Of a stretch of 64,000 nucleotides of DNA, positions 36,628-46,625 are shown piece by piece. The notes beneath the pieces were generated by a model. That model was not told where the DNA came from. It saw only the letters and a list, made by a program, of their open reading frames with translations, and did no database searches. A program made the position numbers and the translations under genes. Numbering within the stretch: the first letter of the stretch is position 1; the number at the start of each line of letters is the position of its first letter. This DNA comes from Bog-473 sp963850095 (GTDB taxonomy: Bacteria > Actinomycetota > Acidimicrobiia > Acidimicrobiales > RAAP-2): positions 1-64,000 of the forward strand of contig CAWKJX010000009.1 of NCBI GenBank assembly GCA_963850095.1, read 5' to 3'.

Positions 36628-37384
36628 TCACCGATCGGAGACCTTCTCCGTCCCTTCCGACGCCGGGATGTCGGGGTTGCATACGTAGCGCACGTTGGTG
36701 ATGCTCACGTCGCACGCGGCGAAGCTGGCCGACACGGGGAGGTACGGCACCAGCCGCACGTCGCCCCACGCTTCGGGGTCGAAGTGGGCCAACGTCGGCG
36801 TGCCCCGATCAGCCCGACGGAACTCGTACTCGGAGTCGACCTGGACGATGCGGGGCTTGCTGACGCCGTCCTGGGTGACCCGGGCCAAATGCATGCCCGG
36901 GGGGTATTGCACATCGTGCCCGGTCACCGGCAGCGGGTCGACCAGCGAGACGTCGAGGATGATCTCGCCTTCCTGGCACACCGTGCAGTCGATGCGGTCG
37001 TGGAAGCGGTGGAGACCGATGGCGCCCGGTGAGACACGGTAGCCGTAGGACTCCGCCAGCACGGTCGGCCAGAGTCGGGTTGTCGCACCGGGCGGAAATG
37101 AGATACGCCCGGGGCCGCACACCGGCCCGCGCGGTGAGGCGCAGCTGCGCCAGGGCGAAGGGACCGAAGGCGCTGTCCTTGGCCCGAAAGACGAGGAAGC
37201 TGATGACGGGCGGAATGGTCGGGTTGAGGGCCGGCGGCACCAGCGCCTCGCGGTCCGCCACCTGGATTTCGTAGAGCACCTGGAAAATGTCGACGTCGGA
37301 GAACTGCAGCACGCGCTCATCGAGCACGACCTCGGGCGCGCCCTCGATGAGCGGGCGGATGTCCAGTGACCCGGCCAGGGGCAT
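36628..37384 (-). CDS. Acetoacetate decarboxylase-family protein (one frame break)
   Basis: About 251 residues after joining two frames. Typical ADC-like pieces: FQVLYEIQVADREALVPPAL, PPVISFLVFRAKDSAFGPFA, AQLRLTARAGVRPRAYLISA, then LAESYGYRVSPGAIGLHRF and HLARVTQDGVSKPRIVQVD. The break is at GGG 37077-37079; removing one base joins ARCDN to LWPTVLAESYG. A catalytic Lys of true acetoacetate decarboxylases is not certain. TAATG overlap couples it to the upstream LLM gene. Confidence 0.78.
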
Positions 37385-38493
37385 TAGGCCACCCCCGCCG
37401 GCACAGGGCGCTCCGCCGTCTTCTTGAAGCGGGGCATGACCTCTTGGGCGAAGAGCCGCATGCTGTCGAGCACGTACTGCTGGGGCACCACCTCCATGAA
37501 TTGGTGGATGAAGTTGATGCCGTCGAAGCCGACGTTCTCCCAGGCGGTGATGGCGTCGGCCACGTCGTCCGGTGTGCCCATCGTCACGCCCGTGAACGAC
37601 TTGGCGGCGTCCCCGGGGCTGCCCGATTCGCGGCGCAGCGCCGGGAGCAGCCCCTCGGACGGATACGAATGGGTGGGCAACACCTCCTTGGCCGAGAGGA
37701 GTTGCGATGCCATGTAGCTGAAGATGGAGGCGATCTTGAGCCCGTTGCGCCGGCCCAGGTTCCCGTCCTCACAACAGGAGAGGAAGTTCACCGTGAGTAC
37801 CCGGTCGTTGATGAAGGCGCCCACCGGGTCGCACACCTGGATCCGCTTGCGGTAGTTGGCCACCTTCTTCTCGGACTCTTGGAAATTCCCCGGCGACAGT
37901 CCGAGGCAGCCGAGGCCCCGATCTGCCGCGTCGACCTCGGTGCCCGGTGAGGTGACGGCCACCCACATACGGGGGTGCGGCTTCTGGATCGGCTTGGGCA
38001 GAATGGCCCGGTCGGGCATGGAGAAGATGCGGCCTTGGTAGGAAAAACGCTCCTGCATCCACATTTTGGGGATGACGCGGACGAACTCGTCCCACGTCTT
38101 CTTGGTGTCGTCCGGGTTGGCGTTGAAGCCGCTCAACTCCGGCCAGGTGGCAGATCGGCCCGTTCCGAGTTCGACCCGCCCGCCCGAGATGATGTCGAGC
38201 ACAGCCGCACGCTCGGCCACCCGGATGGGGCTCTGGTACTGGGGCACGCAGGCGACGATGCCGTGGCCGACGCGGATGCGACTGGTCTGGGCGGCGCAGG
38301 CAGCCAGGAAGATGTCCGGCGCCGAGCAGTGCGAGTACTCCTCCAAGAAGTGGTGCTCGACCGCCCACACGTAGTCGAAGCCGAGCTCGTCGGCCAGGCG
38401 GACCTGCTCGAGGGCGTTCTCGTAGACCCTGCGCTCGGAGTCCTCCGTCCACGGTCGGGGCACCGACAGCTCCATGAACAAGCCGAACTCCAT
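37384..38493 (-). CDS. LLM-class flavin-dependent oxidoreductase (bacterial luciferase-like)
   Basis: About 369 residues: MEFGLFMELSVPRPW, YVWAVEHHFLEEYSH (the EHH of alkanal-monooxygenase-like LLM), VGHGIVACVPQYQSPIRVAE, GGRVELGTGRSATWPELSGF and a C-terminal GFDGINFIHQFMEVVP. ATG 38493 is chosen because GGAGGAAC precedes it; an ATG 12 nt upstream lies in that ribosome site. First gene of a minus-strand operon reading away from the palindrome at 38540. Confidence 0.92.
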   Translation of the reverse strand: MEFGLFMELSVPRPWTEDSERRVYENALEQVRLADELGFDYVWAVEHHFLEEYSHCSAPDIFLAACAAQTSRIRVGHGIVACVPQYQSPIRVAERAAVLDIISGGRVELGTGRSATWPELSGFNANPDDTKKTWDEFVRVIPKMWMQERFSYQGRIFSMPDRAILPKPIQKPHPRMWVAVTSPGTEVDAADRGLGCLGLSPGNFQESEKKVANYRKRIQVCDPVGAFINDRVLTVNFLSCCEDGNLGRRNGLKIASIFSYMASQLLSAKEVLPTHSYPSEGLLPALRRESGSPGDAAKSFTGVTMGTPDDVADAITAWENVGFDGINFIHQFMEVVPQQYVLDSMRLFAQEVMPRFKKTAERPVPAGVA

Positions 38494-38539
38494 GCGTTCC
38501 TCCATTGCCGGTCTCGACGATCGCCGGTCTTGAACGTTT

Positions 38540-38557
38540 TGTTAATGAGCATTAACA
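38540..38557. promoter_or_regulatory. Perfect palindrome, TetR operator candidate
   Basis: TGTTAATGAGCATTAACA has 8-bp arms and a 2-bp centre, AT-rich in a very GC-rich region. It lies between the divergent LLM gene (start 38493) and the TetR gene (start 38646), where it could control both operons. Confidence 0.75.
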
Positions 38558-38645
38558 TCTAAGCATGCGTCCTAGGCCTGAGTCAACGCTCGGAGGGCCG
38601 CTTTTGTGAGGCATGGCTAACATCCGTCGGCGTGGGCGGTAGGAC

Positions 38646-39314
38646 GTGAGCCGGATGGACGGGACCGCCGCATCGGCCGCGGCGCGGCGCACCAAGGCCG
38701 GACGGGCCACCGAGGGCGAGCGGGCGACCAAGGGCGAGCGGACCCGCGAGGCGATCATGGCGGCGGCGTCCGACCTGTTCCGCGAGCGGGGCTTCCGCGA
38801 GACGAGCCTGGGCGACATCGGGGCGGCGACCGGGGTCAGCGGCCCGGCCATCTACCGCTACTTCAAGAGCAAGGGCGAGCTGCTCTCGGTCCTCATCGAA
38901 GAGGCCGCCGTCTTGTGGCGCGAGACGGCCGACGAGGTCCTCGATCAGGACACGCCGCCCGTGGTCACCCTCGAGCGGCTCATTGAGGCCGCCATCGCGC
39001 TGCAACTCAAGAACGGAAACCTGCGCGACGTGTTCCTGCAGGGCTACCGCTTCCTCGACGACGACGCTCGACGGCGCGTGGCCCGCATTGAGCGGGTGCG
39101 CACGGCGGAATGGGTGCACGTGTTGTGCGAGGTGCGTCCGGGGCTGAACGAGGAGGAGGCCCGGGCGGCCGTCACCATGGTCGACGGCATGCTCCGCTCC
39201 ATCACCACCCTGTCGATGGACCGAGACCGCCTGGCTCGGGTCATGAAGGACATGGTCTTCGGTGGTTTGCTCTCGGTCGGTATCTCCCGTCCCGCGGCGG
39301 TCGTGCCGGCATGA
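38646..39314 (+). CDS. TetR-family transcriptional regulator
   Basis: 222 residues. After a charged leader the HTH region is REAIMAAASDLFRERGFRE, then SLGDIGAATGVSGPAIYRYF, with a helical ligand domain (KNGNLRDVFLQGYRFLDDDA; GMLRSITTLSMDRDRLARVM). TetR regulators of this type often sense acyl-CoA and control acyl-CoA dehydrogenase genes. GTG 38646 is chosen; an internal ATG at 38655 is possible. ATGA overlap with the following FadE gene shows it is part of that operon, so it is likely autoregulated. Confidence 0.93.
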   Translation: MSRMDGTAASAAARRTKAGRATEGERATKGERTREAIMAAASDLFRERGFRETSLGDIGAATGVSGPAIYRYFKSKGELLSVLIEEAAVLWRETADEVLDQDTPPVVTLERLIEAAIALQLKNGNLRDVFLQGYRFLDDDARRRVARIERVRTAEWVHVLCEVRPGLNEEEARAAVTMVDGMLRSITTLSMDRDRLARVMKDMVFGGLLSVGISRPAAVVPA

Positions 39315-40580
39315 GTATCCCGGCCGCGGCGGAGAAGGCGACGGTCCCCGACGAGGAGCAGTTCCGTCAGGAGGTCCTCGCCTTCCTACAGGCCACGCTC
39401 ACGGTGAAGGGTGGGCGCCCGAGGCCGCAGGACGAGGGAACGGGACTGGTGCGATCAAGGGCCTACCAGCGAGCGCTCGCCGGAGCGGGCCTGGCCGGCA
39501 TTACCTGGCCGGTCGAGTTGGGCGGGCGGGGGCTGCCCCGGCGCTACCAGCGCATCTTCGACGCGGAGGCGCGGGCCTTCGACGTGCCTCCCAAAATGCT
39601 CGAGATCGGGCTGGGCATGTGTGGGCCCACACTGCTGGTGCACGCCACCGACGAGCAGAAACACGCGTTCATCCCGCCCCTGCTGCGGGGCGAGCACGTC
39701 TGGTGCGAGCTGTTCAGCGAACCGGGTGCGGGCTCGGACCTTTCGAGCGTGCAGACCCGGGCAGCGCGCGACGGGGACGAGTTCGTGGTCGACGGGCAGA
39801 AGGTGTGGACCTCGGGCGCCCAGCACAGTGACTACGCCGCCTGCCTGACCCGAACCGATCCGACCAAGCCCAAGCGCGAGGGCATCACGATGCTCATCGT
39901 GGACATGCGCGCGCCGGGCATCACCGTGCGACCACTTCGCCAACTGACGGGCGAATCGCACTTCAACGAGGTCTTCCTCGACGGCGTACGGGTCCCGGTA
40001 GGGAACGTGGTGGGCGAAGAGGGCGGGGGCTGGCGGGTGGCGCGCACCATGCTGGCCTTCGAGCGCCAGGCCCTGAGCGGTATGGGATCGGGCGGTGGCG
40101 GCCGGGGCGGCTTCGCGGCATTGACGGCCAAGGCGCAGAGTCGTGGCATGGCCGGGGACGCCGGTCGTGCGGTACCGCCTGGTGGAACTGCGCATCCGCC
40201 AAATGGTGCTGCAGTACCTGACGGGGCACCTGCAGGCGCAAGCACGGGCTCGGAGCGGCAGCGGGTTCACCGGCGGTGACGGTGCCATGGCCTCGATGCT
40301 CAAGCTGGCCATGGCGCAGCTCGTCCAGGAGTCGGCCCGGGTGGCGGTCGACGTGGCCGGCATGGACGCCATTGCGTGGCATCCGTCCGACCCGCAAGGT
40401 GGGCGCTGGTCCTTCCAGCTGCTCAACTCCCTGTCGGCCTCCTTGGGGGGCGGCACCAACGAGATCGTGCGCAATGTGATCGCCGAGCGCGCGCTCGGCC
40501 TGCCACGTGACGAAGAAGGCGACCTCATGCCGGGCGACATTCTTGGCGACGCCCGGACGGAGGGCGGCGGTGGGCACTGA
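39311..40580 (+). CDS. Acyl-CoA dehydrogenase (one frame break)
   Basis: About 422 residues. Flavoenzyme that oxidises acyl-CoA or a related substrate: WPVELGGRGLPRRYQRIF, the FAD-binding CELFSEPGAGSDLSSVQT, VDGQKVWTSGAQHSDYAACL, FNEVFLDGVRVP, and the end ASLGGGTNEIVRNVIAERA. One G too many in GGGG 40154-40157 breaks the frame between QSRGMAG and VVRYRLVELR. ATG overlaps the TetR stop; the 3' end overlaps the CaiB/BaiF start by 11 nt. With the kinase and CoA ligase downstream it could act like LvaC or ACAD11. Confidence 0.9.
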
Positions 40581-42759
40581 GCGCGTGCTCGAAGGGCTGC
40601 GCGTGGTCGAGATCGGCCAGTACGTGGCCGCGCCGCTGGCCGCCACCATCTTCGCCGACCTCGGCGCCGAGCTGGTCAAGGTCGAGCGCCCGGGGGGCGA
40701 CCCACTGCGGGCGGACAGGGCGCGCTTCGCCGCCTGGAACCGGGGCAAGCGCTCGGTCGAGCTCGACCTGTCGACCGTCGCGGGGCGCCACGAGCTGCTC
40801 GGGCTGATCGACGAGTCGGACCTGTTGGTCGAGAACCTGCGGCCCGGCGCGCTGGGGCGGCTCGGGCTGGGGCTGGAAGAGATGAGGCGGTCCCGGCCGC
40901 GGCTGGTCACGTGCTCCATCAGCGCTTGGGGCTCGACCGGGCCCGACCGGGACGCGCCGGGATGGGAGCCCCTGGTGCACGCCCGGGCCGGCATGCAGCA
41001 AGGGCTCTTCACCGGGGACGACCCGATGTGGCTCCCGTTTCCCGTGGCCAGCGTGGCGGCGGCGCTCCTGGCGGTCCTCGGCGCCGGGGCGGCGCTGATC
41101 AAGCGCGAGGCCACCGGCTACGGCCAACACGTCGAGACGTCCCTGCTCGACGGTTTGCTCTTCCTCAACGCGGCGCCCATCTTCCACCGCGAGGGACGCC
41201 GGCCCGCGGTGGTGCGCCAGCGCAACTCTCCGATATTGCGCGTGTTCGACACCTCCGACGGGCGCGGCGTCATGGTGAACCTGAGCGGGACCGAGCGTTG
41301 GCGTGAACTCTGCCGGCTCCTCGGCGTGGACGACGGAGGGCTCGACTACGCCACTCCGGAGGGCCTGGCCCGGCTGGCCGACAAGGACTGGAACCGGTCC
41401 AAGTTGAAGGAGTTCGTGGAGGGCTTCGGGTCGAGGACGGCCGACGAGTGGGAGCTCGCCCTGCTCGAGCAGCCGGCGCCAGTGGCCAAGTGCAACACAC
41501 TGGCCGAGTGGTTGGCGACCGAGCAGGCGCGCGTCGAGCACCTGGTGGTCGACACCCACGACCCCGTGCTGGGACGCGTGCCGCTGGTGGGACCGCCATT
41601 GCGCATCGGGGCGGGTCCGGGCGAACCGGCACGGAGCCGCCGCCACGGAGGCGAGCACGGTGCGCTCGGTGGGCACCGCGTCGTGGACCTGTCGAACTTC
41701 TGGGCCGGACCGCTGGCGGCGCGCCTGCTGGCCGAGCTCGGCGCCGAGGTCGTGAAGGTGGAGCCACCGGGCGGCGAGGGCGCGTTCCAGGTCATGCCGG
41801 TGCTGCCCAACATCTACGTCGACGGCAACCGGTCGAAGCGGGGACTGGTGCTCGATCTCAAGGCGGCCGGGGACCGGGCGCGCCTGCTCGACCTCGTGGC
41901 CGCGTCCGACGTCGTGGTGGAGAACGCCATGGCCGGAGCGTGGGAGCGGCTCGGGCTCGACGAGGCGGCGTTGCGGGCGGTGAACCCGGCGCTCGTCTAC
42001 GCCCGGGCCAAGGGCTTCGGCGTGGCGGGGCCGCTGGCCAGCCGGCCCACCTTCGACTACGTCGTACAGGCGGCGACCGGCATGGAGATGACCCAGGGCG
42101 GCGGGGCGCGGCCGGTGCCGGTCAACGTCGTGGTCAACGACTACGGGACAGGCCTGCTGCTGGCGGCAGGCGTGGTGTGCGCGCTGCTGGGGCGGGCGCG
42201 CGGCGTGGCGGTGACGACGGTCGACGCCTCGTTGGCGCTGACGGCGACGCTGTACCAGGCCGAGGACGTGGCCGCGCTGGCGGCGCGGGGCGCGGTGGAC
42301 AACCAGGTCGGTGAGGACGTGCGGGGGGCGTCGGTGGGTCGCCGGTTGTACGGAGCGAAGGACGGATGGGTGGTCGTGTGCTGTATTTCGGAGTCGCACT
42401 TGGCGAGGCTCCGAAATGTGTTCGGTGACGCGTCGTCGGACGGCGCGATCAGCGAGGAGTCGGTGGCCGAGGCGATCGGATCGCTGACGCGGGACGAGGC
42501 ACTGGCGCGCTTGTCCGAGGCGGGTGTGCCCGCGGCGCCGAGCGTCCATCCCTCGGCGGTGCCCGACGACCCGCAGGTGGTGGCGCGGGGGCTGCTGCGC
42601 CACTACCGCCACCCGGCGGCCGGGCGCTTCGTGCAGGTGGGTGTCCCGTTGTCGTTGTCGGTGGACACACCGGCGGTGAAGGGACCGGCACCCACGCCGG
42701 CACCGATGCGGCGACGGGTGAAACGGGCGGCGGCGGGATCGGCAGGGTCGGTGGGATGA
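40570..42759 (+). CDS. Double-domain CaiB/BaiF (family III) CoA-transferase
   Basis: 729 residues with two family III CoA-transferase domains in tandem. Domain 1 (5-350) starts LEGLRVVEIGQYVAAPLAAT and has GWEPLVHARAGM where FDxxxQAxxG is usual and PVASVAAALLAVLGA where the catalytic Asp is expected. Domain 2 (365-720) starts GHRVVDLSNFWAGPLAARLL and keeps FDYVVQAATGM and VVVNDYGTGLLLA with the Asp. So only domain 2 looks catalytic. Moves CoA between acids, or acts as a CoA-dependent racemase-type enzyme. GTG 40570 overlaps the FadE 3' end. Confidence 0.92.
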   Translation: MGTERVLEGLRVVEIGQYVAAPLAATIFADLGAELVKVERPGGDPLRADRARFAAWNRGKRSVELDLSTVAGRHELLGLIDESDLLVENLRPGALGRLGLGLEEMRRSRPRLVTCSISAWGSTGPDRDAPGWEPLVHARAGMQQGLFTGDDPMWLPFPVASVAAALLAVLGAGAALIKREATGYGQHVETSLLDGLLFLNAAPIFHREGRRPAVVRQRNSPILRVFDTSDGRGVMVNLSGTERWRELCRLLGVDDGGLDYATPEGLARLADKDWNRSKLKEFVEGFGSRTADEWELALLEQPAPVAKCNTLAEWLATEQARVEHLVVDTHDPVLGRVPLVGPPLRIGAGPGEPARSRRHGGEHGALGGHRVVDLSNFWAGPLAARLLAELGAEVVKVEPPGGEGAFQVMPVLPNIYVDGNRSKRGLVLDLKAAGDRARLLDLVAASDVVVENAMAGAWERLGLDEAALRAVNPALVYARAKGFGVAGPLASRPTFDYVVQAATGMEMTQGGGARPVPVNVVVNDYGTGLLLAAGVVCALLGRARGVAVTTVDASLALTATLYQAEDVAALAARGAVDNQVGEDVRGASVGRRLYGAKDGWVVVCCISESHLARLRNVFGDASSDGAISEESVAEAIGSLTRDEALARLSEAGVPAAPSVHPSAVPDDPQVVARGLLRHYRHPAAGRFVQVGVPLSLSVDTPAVKGPAPTPAPMRRRVKRAAAGSAGSVG

Positions 42760-43757
42760 AGATCGACGCGGGGCTCGGGGCCGAGCTGGGCCGGGTGGCC
42801 GGGCGGGTGGAGCGGGCGGAGGCGGCCGGGCTCGACTGCCTCTGGGCGTCGGAGACGACCAACGATCCCTTCCTGTCGCTGACGCTGGCCGCCGAGCACT
42901 CCTCGACGGTGGCGCTCGGGACGGCGGTGGCGATCGCCTTCGCCCGCAACCCGATGAGCCTGGCCTACACGACCAACCAGCTGCAGGAGTACTCAGGGGG
43001 CCGGGTGGTACTGGGGTTGGGGTCGCAGGTGCGGCGTCATATTGAGAAGCGGTTCTCCATGACGTGGTCGCACCCGGCCGCGCGCCTGCGCGAATACGTG
43101 CTGGCCCTGCGGGCCATTTGGGCCTCGTGGAACGACGGCGGGCCGGCCGGCTTCGAGGGATCCTTCTACACGCACACCCTGATGACGCCGGTCTTCGCGC
43201 CGGCGCCGCACGGGTTCGGTGCGCCCCGGGTGTTCCTGGCCGCCGTAGGTCCGCGCATGAACGAAGTGGCGGGCGAGGTGGCCGACGGCGTGCTGACGCA
43301 CGGCATCTGCTCGGGGCGGTACCTGCGCGAGGTGGCCCTGCCGGCGATGGAACGGGGGCTGGCCACGTCGGGCCGGACGCGGGCCGACTTCGAGGTGACC
43401 TGCCCCGGCTTCACCTCGGTAGTGGAGCAGCCGTCGAAGATGGAGAAGGCCCGCGACGCCATGCGCCGGCAGGTCGGCTACTACGCCTCGACGCCGGCCT
43501 ACCGCCCCGTGCTGGACCTGCACGGCTGGGGCGACCTGCAGACCGAGCTCTACCAATGCTCGAAGCAGGGCCGCTGGGACGACATGTCCCGCCTGGTGGA
43601 CGATGAGGTGCTCGACACGCTGACCATCGTGTGTGCGCCCGACGAGCTGGCCGGCCGGGTGAGCGAACGCTACGGGAGACTGGTCGACCGCATCACCGTC
43701 ACCTGGTGGCGCAAGGAGTGGTGGCCCGACGTGGAGAAGGAGTTGCGCGCGCTGTGA
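42756..43757 (+). CDS. LLM-class F420-dependent oxidoreductase
   Basis: 333 residues, close in layout to the protein at 20944: MKIDAGLGAELGRVAGRVER, AVAIAFARNPMSLAYTTNQL, GGRVVLGLGSQVRRHIEKRF, HPAARLREYVLALRAIWASW, VGPRMNEVAGEVADGVLTHG and a Trp-rich end ITVTWWRKEWWPDVEKEL. ATG overlaps the CaiB/BaiF stop (ATGA), so an LLM redox step belongs to this acyl-CoA pathway. Confidence 0.92.
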   Translation: MKIDAGLGAELGRVAGRVERAEAAGLDCLWASETTNDPFLSLTLAAEHSSTVALGTAVAIAFARNPMSLAYTTNQLQEYSGGRVVLGLGSQVRRHIEKRFSMTWSHPAARLREYVLALRAIWASWNDGGPAGFEGSFYTHTLMTPVFAPAPHGFGAPRVFLAAVGPRMNEVAGEVADGVLTHGICSGRYLREVALPAMERGLATSGRTRADFEVTCPGFTSVVEQPSKMEKARDAMRRQVGYYASTPAYRPVLDLHGWGDLQTELYQCSKQGRWDDMSRLVDDEVLDTLTIVCAPDELAGRVSERYGRLVDRITVTWWRKEWWPDVEKELRAL

Positions 43758-45010
43758 CGACGACGGCGCACGAGGTCGGAGGCTTCGCGGCAGCGGGCTT
43801 CGAGCGTGTTGCCTCGGTGATGTGTTCGGGGGCGACGGTGCGGCTGGGCGAGCGGGAGCGTCGGGCCGACCTCGGGGACGGCGGGGGCGCGTTCTGCGCC
43901 TACGTGAACGGCGAATGCGTGGTCGACGTGTGGGCCGGCGCAGCGGGCGGCGAGGGTCGCCCGTGGGGGGAGGGCACGCGGGCGGTCATTATGTCGTCGA
44001 CCAAGGGCCTGACCACGCTGTGCGCGCACGTGCTGGAGCATCGGGGCGAGCTCGACCTCGACGCGGCGGTCGTGCGCTACTGGCCCGAGTTCGGGCACGC
44101 GGGCAAGGGGGCGACGACGGTGCGCCAGCTGCTCAGCCATCAATCCGGGGCCATCGGATTGCCGGGATCGGACGAACTCCTGGCCTGGGACGGTTCGGGC
44201 TGGAGCGACACCGTGGCCATCGCGGCCGGGGTGGCCGGGGGCGAGCCCGCCTGGGAGCCGGGCACGCGGCACGGCTACCACGGGGTGACCTTCGGCTGGC
44301 TTGTGGGCGAGCTGGTCCGGCGCATCAGCGGCGCCAGTCTCGGCGAGTTCTTTCGCACGGAGGTGGCCGAGCCGCTGGGCGTGGACCTGGCCGGCTCCAT
44401 CTCCATCGGCACGCCGCGTTCGGAGCTGGGGTCGGTGGCCCAGGTCATGGAGTTCCCGGTCAAGCCCGGCCAGGAGGGCGCGCTGCGGGCGATCGATCCG
44501 GAGTCGAAGTCGGGCCGCTCGGTGTTGGCCGGCATCCACGGCAGCCTGTTCGCCGACGAAGAGGGACGCCCGCGCTTTGCCGACTTCATGAACACGCCCT
44601 CGGTGCTGCAGGCGGAAATAGGGGCACTGGGCGCCACGGCCACGGCGCGGGCGCTGGCCCGGGTGTACGCCGCGTTGGCCGTAGGAGAGGAGCTGGTGTC
44701 GCGGGCGTCGGTCGAGCGCTTCCGGGTGGAGCAAGTGTGCGGACGCGATGCGGTGATGTCGGTGCCGACGCGCTGGGCCGTCGGGTACTCGCTCGAACCA
44801 CCGGCAGTCATCCCGGGCCTGCCGCCCATGCACGGCCCGAGTGACGGCGCGTTCGGGCACTTGGGGGCGGGGGGCCAGATCGGCTTCGCCGATCCTGCTC
44901 GAAGGGTCGCGGTCGGCTTCGTGCGCAACCACCTGGAGAACCAGGCGCTGCCGCTCATGGGCGCCTCCCTGGTCGACGTGCTCTACTCGTGCCTCACCGG
45001 GCCGGCATGA
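43754..45010 (+). CDS. Serine hydrolase of the beta-lactamase/EstB class
   Basis: 418 residues, penicillin-binding fold. Nucleophile motif SSTK is at residues 81-84 (VIMSSTKGLTTLCAHVLEH), the Tyr motif is RHGYHGVTFGWL, and the third element is in GAFGHLGAGGQIGFADPARR. In such clusters these are usually esterases or lactonases rather than beta-lactamases. No signal peptide, so it is cytoplasmic. GTG overlaps the LLM stop (GTGA). Confidence 0.92.
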   Translation: MTTTAHEVGGFAAAGFERVASVMCSGATVRLGERERRADLGDGGGAFCAYVNGECVVDVWAGAAGGEGRPWGEGTRAVIMSSTKGLTTLCAHVLEHRGELDLDAAVVRYWPEFGHAGKGATTVRQLLSHQSGAIGLPGSDELLAWDGSGWSDTVAIAAGVAGGEPAWEPGTRHGYHGVTFGWLVGELVRRISGASLGEFFRTEVAEPLGVDLAGSISIGTPRSELGSVAQVMEFPVKPGQEGALRAIDPESKSGRSVLAGIHGSLFADEEGRPRFADFMNTPSVLQAEIGALGATATARALARVYAALAVGEELVSRASVERFRVEQVCGRDAVMSVPTRWAVGYSLEPPAVIPGLPPMHGPSDGAFGHLGAGGQIGFADPARRVAVGFVRNHLENQALPLMGASLVDVLYSCLTGPA

Positions 45011-45043
45011 ACGGGAACAGGAACGGGGACGAAGGGGGCGGCG

Positions 45044-46600
45044 ATGTACGCAGCTGAACAGGCAGCAGAGCACGGAGACGAGCCGGCGCTGATTTTCGAG
45101 CCGTCGGGCCGGGTGGTGACGTGGGCCAAGTACGAGGAGGGGGCCAACCAGATGGCGCACGTCATACGCGAAAGCGGGCTGCACCAGGGCGACCACATGG
45201 CGCTCTTCATGGAGAACATCCCCGAGGTGCTGCTGACCGAGGCGGGGGCAGAGCGCACCGGGATCTATTTCACGCCGGTCAACTCCTACCTGTCGGCTGA
45301 AGAGGTTGCTTACGTCGTCAACAACTCCGAGTCGCGGTTGGTGGTGACATCGTCGGCCAAGGCCGAGGTGGCCGAGCAGCTTCCTGCACTGTGCCCGAAG
45401 GTCGAGCGCTGGATCATGGTCGGGGCGGGGGCAGCCGGCGCCGCCGCGCCCTTCGAGTCGTGGGAAGAGGCGGTGGGTTCGGCCTCGAAGGACCACGTGG
45501 CGGACGAGCAGATGGGTGCGCCGATGATGTACTCGTCGGGGACCACAGGGCGGCCCAAGGGGATTTTGCGGCCGGTGGCCGACATCCACCCGTCGGAGAC
45601 GAGCTTCGCCGTGATGGGGATCGCCGCACTGTGGCGCTACCGAGAGGGGATGGTGTATCTCTCTCCGGCGCCGCTGTACCACACGGCGCCCCAGGTGAGC
45701 GTGGCCATTTCGCTGCGGATGAAGTCGACGTGCATCGTCATGGAGCACTTCGATCCGGCACTGTACCTCGAGTTGGTGGGGCGGCACCGGGTGACGCACT
45801 CGCAGGTCGTGCCGACGATGTTCTCGCGCCTGTTGAAGCTGCCCGCCGACGTGCGGTCGGCGGCAGACGTGTCGTCGCTGGAGTGGGTCATCCACGCCGC
45901 GGCTCCGTGTCCGGTCCCGGTGAAGGAGCAAATGATCGAGTGGTTCGGGCCGATCCTGCTCGAGTACTACGCGGCGTCGGAGGGGAACGGGGGGACGTTC
46001 ATCGACTCGGAGGACTGGCTGGCGCACCGGGGGAGCGTGGGGCGGGCCATGGTGGTGTCGATCCACATATTGGACGACGGCGGCGCGGAGTGCCCGGTTG
46101 GGACCGCCGGGACGGTCTGGTTCTCCGGGGCGGCCGACTTCGAGTACTACCACGAGCCCGAGAAGACCGCAGAGTCGCGGCGTGACGGCGGGACGATGAG
46201 CACCGTGGGTGACGTCGGGTACGTCGACTCGGAGGGCTACCTGTACCTGACCGACCGCAAGGCGCACATGATCATTTCGGGGGGCGTGAACATCTACCCG
46301 CAGGAGACGGAGAACCTGCTCGTCACCCACCCCAAGGTGCTCGACGCCGCCGTCATCGGCGTGCCCAACGACGACCTCGGCGAGGAGGTCAAGGCGGTGG
46401 TGCAGCCGATGGACGGATTGGCGGCCGACGAGGCGCTCGAGCGGGAGCTCATCGCCTTCTGCCGCGAGCACCTGGCGCACTTCAAGTGCCCACGGACCGT
46501 GGACTTCGTCGAGGAGCTGCCGCGGCTGCCGACCGGGAAGCTCTACAAGGGCCCGCTGCGCGAGAAGTACTGGGCGGGGCACGGCACGAGGATCGTGTGA
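45044..46600 (+). CDS. Acyl-CoA synthetase, class I adenylate-forming
   Basis: 518 residues: MMYSSGTTGRPKGILRPVAD near 165, YYAASEGNGGTFI near 305, the hinge LTDRKAHMIISGGVNIYPQE near 405 and catalytic Lys in LPTGKLYKGPLREKYW. Activates an acid to its CoA thioester; the synthetase at 23191 is only distantly similar. It follows the serine hydrolase by 33 nt and precedes the kinase by 25 nt in the same operon, so a released acid could be activated here. Confidence 0.95.
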   Translation: MYAAEQAAEHGDEPALIFEPSGRVVTWAKYEEGANQMAHVIRESGLHQGDHMALFMENIPEVLLTEAGAERTGIYFTPVNSYLSAEEVAYVVNNSESRLVVTSSAKAEVAEQLPALCPKVERWIMVGAGAAGAAAPFESWEEAVGSASKDHVADEQMGAPMMYSSGTTGRPKGILRPVADIHPSETSFAVMGIAALWRYREGMVYLSPAPLYHTAPQVSVAISLRMKSTCIVMEHFDPALYLELVGRHRVTHSQVVPTMFSRLLKLPADVRSAADVSSLEWVIHAAAPCPVPVKEQMIEWFGPILLEYYAASEGNGGTFIDSEDWLAHRGSVGRAMVVSIHILDDGGAECPVGTAGTVWFSGAADFEYYHEPEKTAESRRDGGTMSTVGDVGYVDSEGYLYLTDRKAHMIISGGVNIYPQETENLLVTHPKVLDAAVIGVPNDDLGEEVKAVVQPMDGLAADEALERELIAFCREHLAHFKCPRTVDFVEELPRLPTGKLYKGPLREKYWAGHGTRIV

Positions 46601-46625
46601 GCATGCGGCGTGGCCGCGGCCGGCC

